The notes beneath the pieces are model-generated. The model was not told the DNA's origin. It worked only from the letters and a program-made list of their open reading frames with translations, and ran no database searches. A stretch of 64,000 nucleotides of DNA, taken from assembly GCF_024323335.1 (NCBI RefSeq), contig NC_066582.1:183986973-184050972 (forward strand). The letters are read 5' to 3'. Position numbers and translations under genes: made by a program. How positions within the stretch are numbered: the first letter of the stretch is position 1; the number at the start of each line of letters is the position of its first letter. The stretch comes from Lathyrus oleraceus. Its lineage: Eukaryota > Streptophyta > Magnoliopsida > Fabales > Fabaceae. This document shows, piece after piece, positions 33,164-44,042 of the stretch.

Positions 33164-33489
33164 GAGATAGTGGGAGATGTGGCAGTTGAGGAGAAGTTGG
33201 ACTATGACACGTCATGGCTGGACCCATGACGCCAACCACAGTGGGAGCCACAAGTGCAAAATGCTGATTTTTACGCTTTTTAGCTCATTTTCACTCATTT
33301 TCTCGATCGGGGCTCCGATTAGACTGAACACCTGAAAACAAAGAGAAACATAGTGATAACATAAAAAAATAATAATAAAACAAATAAAATGCATGCAAAA
33401 TCGGAGTCGAAAATACGGTGAATTTCAATGTCATCAATCACTCCTCCTTAAGCCAATTCATAACAAGCAACAACCACACTGCTTCACAC

Positions 33490-33640
33490 AAACAGATCAC
33501 AGAGAATTCTCCCCCTGTACCAAACAAATAAACACCAGAATTCTCCCCCTGTATCAGACAAATAGAGCAACAACAATACTACTGAGCTAAGCTAAGATAC
33601 TTAGCTACATCTACAACTACTTCCCCCTTTTTATCCAAAA
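33490..33640 (-). promoter_or_regulatory. Repeated polypurine-type tracts of the Sirevirus 3' region
   Basis: The minus strand has GGGGGAGAATTCT at about 33504-33516 and again at about 33536-33549, then AAAAAGGGGGAAG at about 33620-33633. Multiple polypurine tracts before the 3' LTR are a described Sirevirus trait. The 3' LTR itself is displaced by Athila B. Confidence 0.7.
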
Positions 33641-33708
33641 GAAACCAAAGAAACAAAATAAATGTTTATCTAGTCATTAACAGAAATACCAGAAGTTAAA
33701 GAGTTACA

Positions 33709-33987
33709 TCACCAAGTACATACACAGCTGTCAGAATTCTGAGAAACAAACCAAAAAAATACAAAGAAATCCACCAAAACAACAAAAAGCCAGGAAAACC
33801 ATCAAAACAAGAGGGACCAAAGCCAACAAAGATACTCAGTAGAGCTAGAGTTTGCAGCCTCTTCAGCAGCACCAGAAGCAGAATTGCCACTCGCATCATC
33901 ATTGTTAGAAGACCTCTCACTAGAGGTGTGGGCTTCAACTTCTTCTTCATGGCTGGCATTAGCATGTTTAACATTTTCACCCCTAGC
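33709..33987 (-). pseudogene. C-terminal continuation of the env-like frame past two stops
   Basis: After the TAG at 33990-33988 the same frame runs 61 codons, acidic and Ser/Glu-rich, to a TGA at 33804-33802. It then runs 30 codons, of which the first ~18 are strongly hydrophobic (Trp, Phe, Leu, Val), to a final stop at 33711-33709. A hydrophobic C-terminal segment is what one would expect of a membrane-anchored env-like protein, so the true end is probably near 33709. Confidence 0.55.
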
Positions 33988-35655
33988 CTACTCCAAGATT
34001 TCAATCAAGGCTTCCAAAGATTGTTTTCTAGTTGTGGCTACCCTAATCCCTTCACCTAGCTCTTTGCAAGTCTCCTTAAGCTCAGCAATTGCTCCAACTT
34101 TTGAGACTGGCCTCCTCATGGCAGATGTCATGACAATATCCTCGACATGACTGCCTTCAAATAGTTTGTAGTGCATAGACAGAGCTGGTTTTCTCCTACT
34201 AGGTAAATCACTTGAGCATAGAATACCAGGATATTGGTTCAAGATAATTCCACAGATCATAGAGGGAAAAGCAATTGGCAGCTTAACTGCATTAGTAGTT
34301 GCATGCTTCATGATTTGATCAAACATATATCTACCATAGTCAAATTTCACTTTTGTCCCAACAACAAAAATAAACCTCCCAAGAGTATTAGCAATGGTGG
34401 AGATATGGTTGGTAGGGACCCAGTTAGCAACTCCTATTTTATGCAGGATAGCATACTTGATAGTCAACTCCCCAGCAGGAAGATGCTTTTTAAAAGGCCA
34501 AAATGTCACACGCTTAGCTGTAATCTCCCTACAGACCTGATTGTCTGTAACCTCTAATTCTTCTGCACCCTCATTATTTCTGCATAGAAAATTATTAATA
34601 ATAGTAGGAGATAATGTTACGCACTTACCCCTCACATACACCTTGTAGAACTCCTTGTTGTTCTTATCAGAAATATCCTTAGGAATATTAACAATAAATT
34701 CCTTGACTAAACCTTCATAGCATTGAGAGAACCCATCAACAGTCTTCAAAAGCCCAACAGCTTGTATCAGGTCCATGACCTCCTTGACATCAGCAGCATC
34801 TTTTCCCAATTCCCTTTCCACAACTACCTTTCTCTGAATCACAAATTTCCACTTAGCAGCTCCATCCTCAAGATGGAAGGAGATGTTATCCAAATGAATA
34901 GCAGATACTTTAACAGGAGACTTCCTAACAGTAGTTTTCTTCACAGGCGAGATGTCAGGGACGTATTCCTCAACATCCTCTTCAGGCCCATAATCATCTT
35001 TGACCTTCCTCTTCTTTATTTCAACCTTGCTCCATGGTTTGGAGGGACCAATGACAACAGTCTTCTTAGCTTCTCTAGCTGACATAAGTTCAGCCACATA
35101 TTTTCCTTTGTGAGTCTTCATGCGTTTAGCCACACTTGGCTTTATGTGATGAATCAAGCTTTCCTCTTGATCATCAGAGCTACCATCCCCTAGATCAATC
35201 ACCACATTTGCATCATCATGCTTCTCAGAGTGGGAAGCATCAGCCGTGTTAGAGGCCACATATTTCCCTTTGTCAGACACGGTTTTCCCTAGAGAGCGCA
35301 ACCCTTCAGCAGCCAAGTCCTTTTCAGAACTAGAGGAATCATCACCCTTACCACTAGGTTGTTCAACCTCAAGAGGGGGATACATTTGAGCAAGGAGAGT
35401 AGAAACCCCCTTCATAGAGTGGCCTTCATTAAGAATTCTAGTAACTATGTCTCTTATAACACGATCAGTATAGTTTGTTCCTTCCTTATACTTAGTGACA
35501 GGAGTTGAACCAGACAAAATACTAGAAGGATTACCTTGATTGGAACATGCAGAAGCGAAGGCATCAATGGAGATGGGTTGGTTCAAATCAATGTCCACGG
35601 CGGGAATAACAGAGAGAGGAGCAACATCCAGAATCTCATCATCAGGGACGCCCAT
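33988..35655 (-). CDS. Sirevirus env-like protein
   Basis: About 555 residues from the ATG at 35655 (MGVPDDEILDVAPL); the frame is open up to 35862 but begins there with TTG. The N-terminal half is low-complexity, acidic and Ser/Lys-rich. The C-terminal half has a conserved block (YKVYVRGKCVTLSPTIINNFL, then WVPTNHISTIANTLGRFIF and FDQIMKHA) found in legume proteins named envelope-like or putative plant transposon protein. In soybean SIRE1 the equivalent ORF is expressed by readthrough of the pol stop. Here pol and this frame differ, so an indel lies between them. No function as an envelope has been shown for plants. Confidence 0.8.
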   Translation of the reverse strand: MGVPDDEILDVAPLSVIPAVDIDLNQPISIDAFASACSNQGNPSSILSGSTPVTKYKEGTNYTDRVIRDIVTRILNEGHSMKGVSTLLAQMYPPLEVEQPSGKGDDSSSSEKDLAAEGLRSLGKTVSDKGKYVASNTADASHSEKHDDANVVIDLGDGSSDDQEESLIHHIKPSVAKRMKTHKGKYVAELMSAREAKKTVVIGPSKPWSKVEIKKRKVKDDYGPEEDVEEYVPDISPVKKTTVRKSPVKVSAIHLDNISFHLEDGAAKWKFVIQRKVVVERELGKDAADVKEVMDLIQAVGLLKTVDGFSQCYEGLVKEFIVNIPKDISDKNNKEFYKVYVRGKCVTLSPTIINNFLCRNNEGAEELEVTDNQVCREITAKRVTFWPFKKHLPAGELTIKYAILHKIGVANWVPTNHISTIANTLGRFIFVVGTKVKFDYGRYMFDQIMKHATTNAVKLPIAFPSMICGIILNQYPGILCSSDLPSRRKPALSMHYKLFEGSHVEDIVMTSAMRRPVSKVGAIAELKETCKELGEGIRVATTRKQSLEALIEILE

Positions 35656-35945
35656 GGGAGGAACACTAAATTTTGGAGTAAACTTAGTATTTTTTGAAGC
35701 AGATGTATCTTGATGTTGTGAGATTTTGGAGTTTTTCTGGAAAAAGTAAGGTTGCCCTAGCAGAGGTTTGTGGAGAAGGAAAAGGAAGATGGAATAGTTG
35801 GAGTAGGTAATGGGGTTATGGGGTAGCGAGTGTAGATGGAATAGATGGTATTTCCAATACAAGGTAATGATTTACCATAACGGGGGCAATTTATTTTAGG
35901 AAAATAGACTATAATTTGAGTACTTTTTCCATTCCATATTAATTG
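35656..35945 (-). other. Pol-env junction of the Sirevirus with readthrough-type stop context
   Basis: The RNase H frame stops with TAG at 35948-35946, followed on the minus strand by CAATTA. That is the CAR-YYA context linked to readthrough in tobamoviruses and in soybean SIRE1. The env-like frame downstream is in another phase in this copy. The in-between stretch is open in both frames. Confidence 0.75.
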
Positions 35946-38900
35946 CTACAAAGTTTCATAAATGCAAATCCCTAATCTCCCTCTAAGGAATTCAAATTTA
36001 TTTGCATCCAAGGCCTTTGTAAAAATATCAGCTAACTGCATCTCAGTAGCAACATGCTCTAAGGCTACAATTTTATCCTCCACAAATTCTCTAATAAAAT
36101 GGTGACGAATATCAATATGTTTGGTCCTGCTGTGCTGTATAGGATTCTTTGAGATGTTTATAGCACTCAGGTTGTCACAGTACAATGTCATGACATCTTG
36201 TGTGACATTGTATTCAGTCAGCATTTGCTTCATCCACACCAGTTGAGAACAACTACTCCCAGCTGTTATGTATTCAGCTTCAGTAGTAGACAGAGAAACA
36301 CAATTTTTCTTCTTACTAAACCATGATATTAGATTGTTCCCCAAGAAGAAACATCCTCCTGATGTGCTTTTCCTATCATCAGCACTTCCAGCCCAATTAG
36401 CATCACAATAGCCAAATAGCACAAAATCAGATCCATGAGTGTATAGCATCCCATAGTCACAAGTGCCATTGACATATTTCAGGATCCTTTTCACTTGGTT
36501 TATATGGCTCACCTTTGGTTCAACTTGATATCTAGCACATACACCTACAGCAAAAGCAATGTCAGGTTTGCTTGCTGTAAGATATAGTAGACTCCTTATC
36601 ATGCTTCTGTAGAGACTTTAATCCACACTGACACCATTTTCATCTTTAGACAACTTCAGATGAGTAGGAGCAGGTGTCCTCTTGTGGCTTACGTTCTCCA
36701 TGCCAAACTTCTTAATTATATTCTTGGCATATTTACTTTGAGATAGAAAGATAGAATCTTCCATCTACTTGACTTGCAAGCCAAGAAAATAAGTTAGTTC
36801 TCCAACAAGACTCATCTCAAATTCAGACTGCATTTGTTCAACAAAATGTTGAACCATCTTACTTGACATCCCACCAAACACAATATCATCCACATAGATC
36901 TGAGCAATCATGAGTTTTCTTCCTTCATCTTTGACAAATAAAGTCTTATCAATGCCTCCCTTTCTGTATCCATTGTTAATGAGAAATGCTGTGAGTCTCT
37001 CATACCAAGCTCTAGGAGCTTGTTTCAACCCATAAAGAGCTTTCCTCAACTTATACACATGATTTGGAAGATTTGGATATGTGAATCCCTTTGGTTGTTC
37101 AACATATACTTCCTCATTCAAGTAGCCATTTAAGAAGGTACTTTTCACATCCATTTCGAACAGTTTAAACTTCAGAATACATGCCACTCCTAGCAATAAT
37201 GTAATGGACTTCATACGAGCTACATGTGCAAATGTTTCATCAAAGTCAACTCCTTCAACTTGAGTGTATCCTTGAGCTACTAACCTTGCTTTATTCCTAG
37301 TAACCACACCTTTTTCATCAAATTTATTCTTGTATACCCACTTTGTTCCAATAACATTTATTCCTTCCGGTCTTGGAACCAAATCCCATACTTCATTCCT
37401 CTTGAATTGGCCTAACTCTTCCTGCATGGCATTGATCCAGAATTCATCAGTTAAAGCTTCTTTAACATTCTTAGGCTCAATCTTTGACACAAAACAGGTA
37501 TGTGAGATCACTTTCCTTGATCTAGTGGTGACTCCTTTATTTAGATCTCCTATAATGAGATCTTTAGGATGATCCTTCTGAATTCTGATAGAGGGTCCCT
37601 TGTTTACTTGATCAGCTTCAGGTTCAGCCTGTGTGGACTCACTCTCACTACTTTTATCAGAAGGTTCAGCTGGGGCATCATTCAGAAATGTTCCAACATC
37701 GTTTGTGACATCATTCTCTTGATCATCAACCATAATATTAATAGATTCCATCATAACTTTAGTTCTGGAATTAAAGACTCTAAAGGCTCTGCTGTTTGTT
37801 GAGTAGCCCAAAAATATTCCTTCATCACTCTTGGGGTCCATTTTCCTTCTTTGTTCACGATCAGCCAGGATATAACATTTACTACCAAACACATGGAAGT
37901 ATTTCACAGTAGGTCTTCTTCCCTTCCAGACTTCATATAAAGAGGTTGAGGTCCCTTTTCTCAAGGTTACTCTATTGTGAACATAACAAGCAGTGTTCAT
38001 AGCTTCAGCCCAAAAGTGGTAAGGCAACTTCTTAGCATGAATCATAGCTCTAGCAAATTCTTGGAGAGTTCTATTTTTCCTTTCCACCACACCATTTTGC
38101 TGAGGGGTAATGGGAGAAGAGAACTCATGTCCAATCCCTTCAGATGAACAGAAATCAGCAAATTTACTGTTTTCAAATTCTTTCCCATGATCACTTCTGA
38201 TTCTGATAACATGACTCTCTCTTTCTCTTTGAAGTTTTGGCAAAGGTCTTTGAACACATCAAACACATCATATTTTTCCCTTATAAAATTCTCCCAGGTA
38301 TATCTGGAGAAGTCATCCACCACAACATAAGCATACCTTTTTCCACCAAGACTTTCCACCTACATAGGCCCCATCAAGACCATGTGGAGAAGTTCCAGCA
38401 CTTTAGATGTGGTGTCATGTTTGATCTTCTGACGTGACATCTTTGTCTGCTTTCTAATCTGACATTCACCACATACTCTTCCTTCTTCAATCTTTAATTT
38501 TGGGATTCCTCTGACAGCTTCAACAAATATGATCCTCTTCATCCCTTTAAGATGCAGATGACCCAGTTTTTGATGCCATAGTTTCACTTCTTCTTCTTTA
38601 GCTGGAGCACATATTGATGAATAACTAGTTTCTTGAGGAATCCACATGTAGCAGTTGTCCTTAGATCTGACTCCTTTCATGATCACTTCATTTTTTGCAT
38701 TAGTAACCAAGCATTCAATTTTTGTGAAGTTCACATTGAGACCTTGATCACATAGTTGACTGATGCTGATCAGGTTTGCAGTCAATCCTTTAACAAGGAA
38801 CACATTATCAAGGTTAGGAACTCCAGAGCAATTTAGCTTTCCAATCCCGTTGATTTCACCCTTTTCTCCATCACCAAAAGTTACATAGCTGGTGACATGA

Positions 38901-39061
38901 GATTGAAGGTCAACGAGCAGATTTTTGCTTCCAATCATGTGTCTAGAGCATCCACTATCAAAGTCCCAATCTTCTTTGGCTGAGACTCTGAAGGAAGTGT
39001 GAGCTATCAAGTTAGTAGCACCAACCCTAGGAACCCACTGTTTTCTGTTAGAAGAGATGTG
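35946..39061 (-). pseudogene. Sirevirus pol: protease, integrase, RT, RNase H (disrupted)
   Basis: From upstream to downstream: protease with DFDSGCSRHM at about 38950; GAG-pre-integrase with LWHQKLGHLHLKGM and CGECQIRKQTK; integrase core with VVVDDFSRYTW, RSDHGKEFEN and QNGVVERKNRT; RT with ETFAHVARMKSI, FLNGYLNEEVYVEQP and catalytic YVDDIVFG; RNase H with KSTSGGCFFLG and STTEAEYITAGSS. Breaks: stops at 38362-38360 and 36767-36765, another near 36617, and a frame change near 38,240 inside integrase. Domain order is Copia-type. The stop at 35948-35946 is the natural pol end. Confidence 0.92.
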
Positions 39062-40642
39062 TTATTTGGGTCTAGGTTGATGAGTAGGACTGGGATAACC
39101 ATACAGCCTAAAGCAGAGTGGTTTTATGTGACCAAATTTCCCACAGTAATGACATCTCCATCTTTGGTATTTTCCTTTTGAGTGCTTATGTTGTCTTCCC
39201 TTGTAATGTTGAGACACCTGATGTGACATCTTTGGTTTGCTATCAGAGGGACTACAATCAGGAGAAGATTCATTGAACCCAAGGCCAATCATGTCTCATG
39301 CCATCTTTCCAGCCTGAAGGATTTTATCTAAGGTGTCAGATCCACTATTTAGCATTCTGACAGACTTAGTCATCTCATCCAGTTTAGAATTCAAGAACAA
39401 GGCTTCAATCTTCAAATTAGAAATGGGTTCTAAGTGTTCTGTCTTTTCAGCCTCTAGTTGGGTTACCAGTTTCTTCTAATTCTCCACTTGTTGACACACT
39501 TCTTCACTTCTGAGACATAACTTTCTGTCAGAAGTAACTAATTCATCAAAGGTTAATTGATCATCACTGGAATCTTCATCAGAATCACATCCCCCAGTCA
39601 AGGCAATCACAAGATTGGCAGATTCTCCTTCTGTTTCACTTTCAGAGTCATCATCAGACCAAGTAGCAACAAGACTTTTCTTCTGTTTCTTGAGATAGGT
39701 CCCACATTCAGCTCTAATGTGACCATACCCTTCACATTCATGGCACTGAATTCCTTTGCCATGTTTGGATTTTTCTTCAGATCTTGTTCTTCTTCCAGCA
39801 TCATTGGACCTACTGATGTCAAATGAGTTGTTCTTGACATTAGTTTTTGACCTCACATCCATCCTCTTCAGGATTTTGTTGATTTGTCTTCCAAGTAACA
39901 CTAAGTCATTTGACATACCTTCATCAATATCCTGACTACTTTATTCCTTTTTATCTTCAATGTTGGACACAAAGGCTATGCTTTTGACTTTCTTTTCAGA
40001 TCCATCACTCATTCCCAACTCGAATGTTTGGAGGGATCCAATTAGCTCATCCACTCTCATCTTGCAGATATCTTGAGATTCTTCTATGGTTGCTTTCATG
40101 GCAAATCTTTTGGGAAGTGACCTGAGAATTTTCCTCACAAGCTTTTCATCTGACATCTTCTTACCCAGGGCACCTGAGGAATTAGCAATCTGAATAATAT
40201 TCATATGGAAATCATGAATACTCTCATCTTCTTTCATCCTCAAATTTTCAAACTTGGTAGTAAGCATCTGCAATCTAGGCATCTTCACTCTAGAGGTACC
40301 TTCATGAGTGGTTTTGAGAATATCCCAAGCATCTTTAGCCACCTTACAATTGTTCACCAGTCTGAAGATGTTCTTATCAATCCAATAGAATATAGAATTC
40401 AATGCTTTAGAGTTTCCAAGAGCTAGTTCATCCTCCTCCTTGGTCCATTCTTCCTCAGGCTTCTTATCAATTGTAACTTTTCCATCCTTAGTAATGAAAG
40501 GATGTTCCCAGCCTGTTAGAACAACTTTCCAAGCCTTATTGTCCAAAGATTTCAAGAAGGCTACTATCCGAGGTTTCCAGTAATCATAGTTAGATCCATC
40601 CAGAATTGGTGTTCTGTTTACAGATCCTCCGTCTCTGTCCAT
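39062..40642 (-). pseudogene. Sirevirus gag, disrupted
   Basis: It starts at the ATG at 40642 (MDRDGGSVNRTPILDGSNYDYWK), a typical Copia gag opening. The frame is broken by stops at 39943-39941, 39478-39476 and near 39300. It contains a CCHC knuckle (CHECEGYGHIRAEC) and, further on, a second (CHYCGKFGHIKPLC), separated by an acidic stretch and a segment likely to form a coiled coil. Two knuckles with a long C-terminal extension are common in Sirevirus gag proteins. Confidence 0.88.
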
Positions 40643-40692
40643 AGTACCAGAAAGTAACGTCCCAAAATCTCACCCAGAACCAGAGCAGGATG

Positions 40693-40707
40693 CCTGCTCT
40701 GATACCA
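40693..40707 (-). promoter_or_regulatory. Primer-binding site, tRNA-iMet type (Sirevirus)
   Basis: The minus strand reads TGGTATCAGAGCAGG, two bases from the LTR end at 40710, as in other Copia elements. Confidence 0.93.
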
Positions 40708-40709
40708 AT

Positions 40710-41685
40710 TGAAATTCTGGTATCAGATATGAGATGTCGAAGGTAATGTCACGACACTAATATCTGAACAATAAGTGAAATATGAACAGAATAAAAACCA
40801 GGAAACAATTGAAAAACTACACAAGCAATTGTTAACCCAGTTCGATGTAAACACACCTATGTTTGGGGGCTACCAAGCCAGGAAGAAAATCCACTAAACA
40901 GAATTAGTTCAAAGACTCTCAGCAAATAACTTCAAGTTACAGTCTTTTCACCTAATCTCTACCTGTGTGATTTCTATCTAAGAACTCTTAGACATGAGAC
41001 CCTACTCACTCCCCCTCAATCACAACAGTGATACTAAAACAAATATCAAAAAGAAAGAAGACACGCTTCAAGGACACACACTTGATCTTGCTTAAAAGCT
41101 TCAATCAAGTAAACAAATACACTCATACTTCAAAGCTTAGAGTGGACAAATTACAACTCAAAAACTCAATCCAATTCACACATCAACAAGATGGATGAAT
41201 GTCTCACAATTCACAAATGCACACAAGACTAAAACCCTAATACTCACTCACTTCACCGTTCATGTTTTCTATATCTAAAACAGGGTTTACATAGTCTTTA
41301 AATAGAAGCCTTCTAAATAGGCCTGGGCAGCAAGAAACCCTAATTCTATTTATTGTGTATTCCCTAAAAAATAGCAGCGAATCATTCCTTTTCGGAAAAC
41401 AGAATATTCTGGCTTTAAATAGAATTACTCCTTGAATAATGCATGCAATCTCCACATAAGCACACAAAGACTTGCATGAAAAGCACAACAACAAAATACA
41501 TAACATTCAGACTGAATGTTCTGTATGCACATGTCGTAACATCGGGTTTGACATCTTGAATAAATCCTGCACAACCATATCAAACAACTTGCAGAAAGCT
41601 GATATCACATGTCAAGACTACAAGCGTGACATCTTGTGATAACACTAAGGTTTACCAAAATTGATGCCAATTCATAGAACCAACA
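40710..41685 (-). repeat. 5' LTR of the Sirevirus (976 bp)
   Basis: The minus strand starts TGTTGGTTCTATG at 41685 and ends in TTTCA at 40710 beside the primer site. Several TGACATC/GATGTCA motifs are scattered in it. The outer five bases are aacac. The partner LTR is outside the window. Confidence 0.88.
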
Positions 41686-42817
41686 AACACTGTTGTTGCA
41701 ATGTTATTTCTGCTTCTATGTTATTCCACCCATCAGAAGCTTCTGAGGAGACTCTATGTTGCTGATGCAATGTTCTCTCAGTTCTTGCTTCTATACGTGA
41801 CTCTGATCACCAAACTTCTTAAGAATGGCAAGCTTCCGAAGTTGTGTTACAAAGCTGAAGATTATGAAGATCTCAAGATAAACAATTGAAGTTATCAAGG
41901 TTCTGACTAGGATTCTGAAGACTCTAAAGATTCTGAAGACACTGAAGACCTCAAGACAAACTACAAACCCGGTCAAGGTTCTGAAGTTTCTGAATCCTGC
42001 TCTCTACTTCTTCACTTCATGCTTCAATTTATCTTTCATCAGAAGCCAGTGAATTTGAAGATAAGATCAAAATGGGAATGTGGTCAAATAGTACATACTA
42101 CAAATCGAACAACCTTTCCACTATCTGATTTCATGGGCAAGGACAGTACTATACGTCACACCTATCACTGAATTTATAGGCGAAATGACAGTATGTGGTA
42201 TCATTCCTTTCCCACCCAACAGTGGACAACCGCTCAAAGGAGCTTTCCCCATTTTCCCCTACAACGGTCACATGCTTACACTATATAAGCATGCATAGGA
42301 GACTTGAAGAAAACACTGATTTGCACAAATATTTTGACAAGCTATTTTTCTTTGTGAAAAGCTATCATTCTTTGTATACAACTTTCTTTAAGTGTTTGTT
42401 ATTCATTTGTGTAAAATCTGCCTGCGTAGAAGCATATTGTAACACACTAAATATTCTTCAAACCATTTGTTTGAGTCCTTAAGGAGGTTATCCCTGAGAA
42501 TACAAAGAAAATTGTTCATTTTGAGTCCTTAAGGAGACTAAGATTTAGTTGGATCCTTGAAAAGACAAAGAAGGTTATTCTTTGTGTTTATTGGAATTTG
42601 TTGATTATAGTGGATTAAGTCATTGTGTATAAGGCAAAATCACCTTGGCGGGTGGACTGAATTACCTTTGAGTTCAAGTGAACCGGGATAAAAATTATTG
42701 TGTTTTTATCTCTTTGTCATTAACTTATTAGTGGCATTTTTTATTTTAGAAATTTTTTTTGCTTGTAAAACCCAACCCCCCCCCCCCCCCCCATTTCTTG
42801 TGTTTTTCATACCTTCA
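41686..42817 (+). repeat. Copia-type LTR, plus strand, probably solo
   Basis: It has a TATA-like ACTATATAAGC near 42,280 and the legume Copia LTR segment ATAAGGCAAAATCACCTTGG at about 42628, followed by a 17-base poly-C tract (42776-42792) and an end at CATACCTTCA (42817). No TGGTATCAGAGC primer site follows, so no internal region is attached: LINE sequence starts directly. The left end may be at TGTTG (41691) or be displaced by the Sirevirus; no matching TSD is visible (aacac against actca). Confidence 0.7.
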
Positions 42818-43388
42818 ACTCACTCCCTAGATCAGTAATGTTAATGATTCCTCTCCTAACCCACATTTGCTTCAATCTAGTCTCTAGAGTCTTGTATCAT
42901 ATATTCCTTCCTAATAGCTTTACAATGACACCTCTCCTCCAAGGGCAATGGATACGTTTCTCCTCAACTTTTGATAGTACAAAAACTGGACACTCATAAC
43001 CTCCCACCTGGAACTCTTCAACCCATACCTTCTACCTCCCCCACAAGCCCCTTTTCACCTATCTTCCCCCTTCTTCTTCTTCTTCTTCATCATCTATCTT
43101 ACCTATGATCGTATCCCTGTAAGATCTCACTCCACTGCCTGTTGCTGCTTGAATAATGTTATTTGCTCCTTGATCATCATGCATTTTTTTGTTGCTTAAT
43201 ATGCCGATGCTTATATATTCATTGTTATGAAGATAACCAAACTCATCATATGTAATAGACACTGTTGATGTTAGTGTGAAAGCCTCATTACCTTATTTGA
43301 CTCTTTTTTTGCTTTGTGGTTTCAGATCCTCTTCTTTAGTGTGTTTTAATTGGTCTACCTGAGTAGACCCTGACGATGGCCGATTCAT
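42818..43388 (-). pseudogene. L1-type LINE ORF1 N-terminal relic (DUF4283-like)
   Basis: The ATG at 43388 opens MNRPSSGSTQ. The frame continues with stops to about 43059 (SYRDTIIGKIDDEEEEEE). A neighbouring frame gives PWRRGVIVKLLGRNI, a stop, then YKTLETRLKQMWVRRGIINITDL. That pattern (CPW...VKLLG...L...W...G...I.D) is the DUF4283 region of plant LINE ORF1 proteins. The Copia LTR cuts it at 42817/42818. No reverse transcriptase part is in the window. Confidence 0.72.
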
Positions 43389-43758
43389 TATCAAGAAACC
43401 CTAATAAGGTTGTCTCTTTTACTCTAATTTAAATCACGTAATTATATTACGTTATAATTTTTATCTTTAAATTTTTTCAAAGATTTTCATATTTTTGCAT
43501 TCAAAATTGACGACATGTTCATTTTTTAATGACATGTAAGTTATAGTTTTTATGTTTAAAGTTAAAAAAAAAATTCTTATATGATAATTTATCACAACGC
43601 ACTATTAATAAATAAATGATAAAGGAAACCAAATATATTTAAATTTAAAATAAATTATTTTTGTGAATGAGATAAAATCGAAAAACAAAATTATAATTTA
43701 ATATCTCCGATGAAAGATAAGTGTATATTTGAAAATTGTTAATTAATAAAAAAAACTC
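43389..43758. other. AT-rich sequence upstream of the LINE relic
   Basis: No coding sequence is recognisable. The first tens of bases may be LINE 5' UTR. A CAAATATATTTAA segment near 43630 recurs in direct orientation near 44051, flanking the MITE-like element. Confidence 0.4.
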
Positions 43759-44042
43759 ATAAATATTTTAAAATTTGTTTTTAGTCCCTCCAAATATTTC
43801 CTTCAAAAAATGGTTCTCATAAAAATTTTCATCAATACTTTTGACCCCTCTTGCAATTTAGCGACATTTTTTTATTATTTAACGAAAAAATTAGCATCGA
43901 TTTTAGTAATAGTTTATTATTTAACGACTGAATTAACGATAATTTTAATATTGGGAACAAAAACTCTGAATAGAAATTTTTAGAAGGATTATTTTTGAAA
44001 AAAATATTTTAAAAAACTAAAAATAAAATTTAAAATATTTAA
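43759..44042. mobile_element. MITE-like inverted-repeat element (~284 bp)
   Basis: The left arm (TAAATATTTTAAAATTTGTT onward, containing TTTTTAGTCCCTCC) and the right arm are imperfect reverse complements over roughly 90 bp. The centre carries two TTATTTAACGA motifs. The size, AT richness and fold-back form fit a miniature inverted-repeat element. No clear TSD was found. Confidence 0.55.

Larger units (their letters stand above)
32000..33436 (-). repeat. Athila B 5' LTR, outer part
   Basis: It resumes after the CCTAC duplication and ends in plus-strand TGTCATCA at 33436 (minus TGATGACATTG). It holds a nine-copy ~28-bp minisatellite (32532-32780), TATAAATA at 33033-33026 and two gapped palindromes (33105-33118, 33125-33138). 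The arrangement parallels copy A. The outer neighbour is Sirevirus 3' sequence; the five bases there are atcac. Confidence 0.85.
33437..41685 (-). mobile_element. Sirevirus (Ty1/Copia) with env-like gene; 3' LTR outside window
   Basis: In minus-strand order: 5' LTR (40710-41685), tRNA-iMet primer site, gag with zinc knuckle, protease, integrase, RT, RNase H, env-like ORF and a polypurine-rich 3' region. Athila B cuts it at 33436/33437 before the 3' LTR. The env-like ORF after pol and the Copia domain order (integrase before RT) define the Sirevirus lineage (SIRE/Maximus). Several stops and frameshifts show it is inactive. Confidence 0.92.

Noticed and set aside
33988..35862. Host nuclear protein gene (acidic, Lys-rich)
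   Set aside because: Position directly after Sirevirus pol and the conserved YVRGKCVTLSP block show it is the element's env-like ORF.
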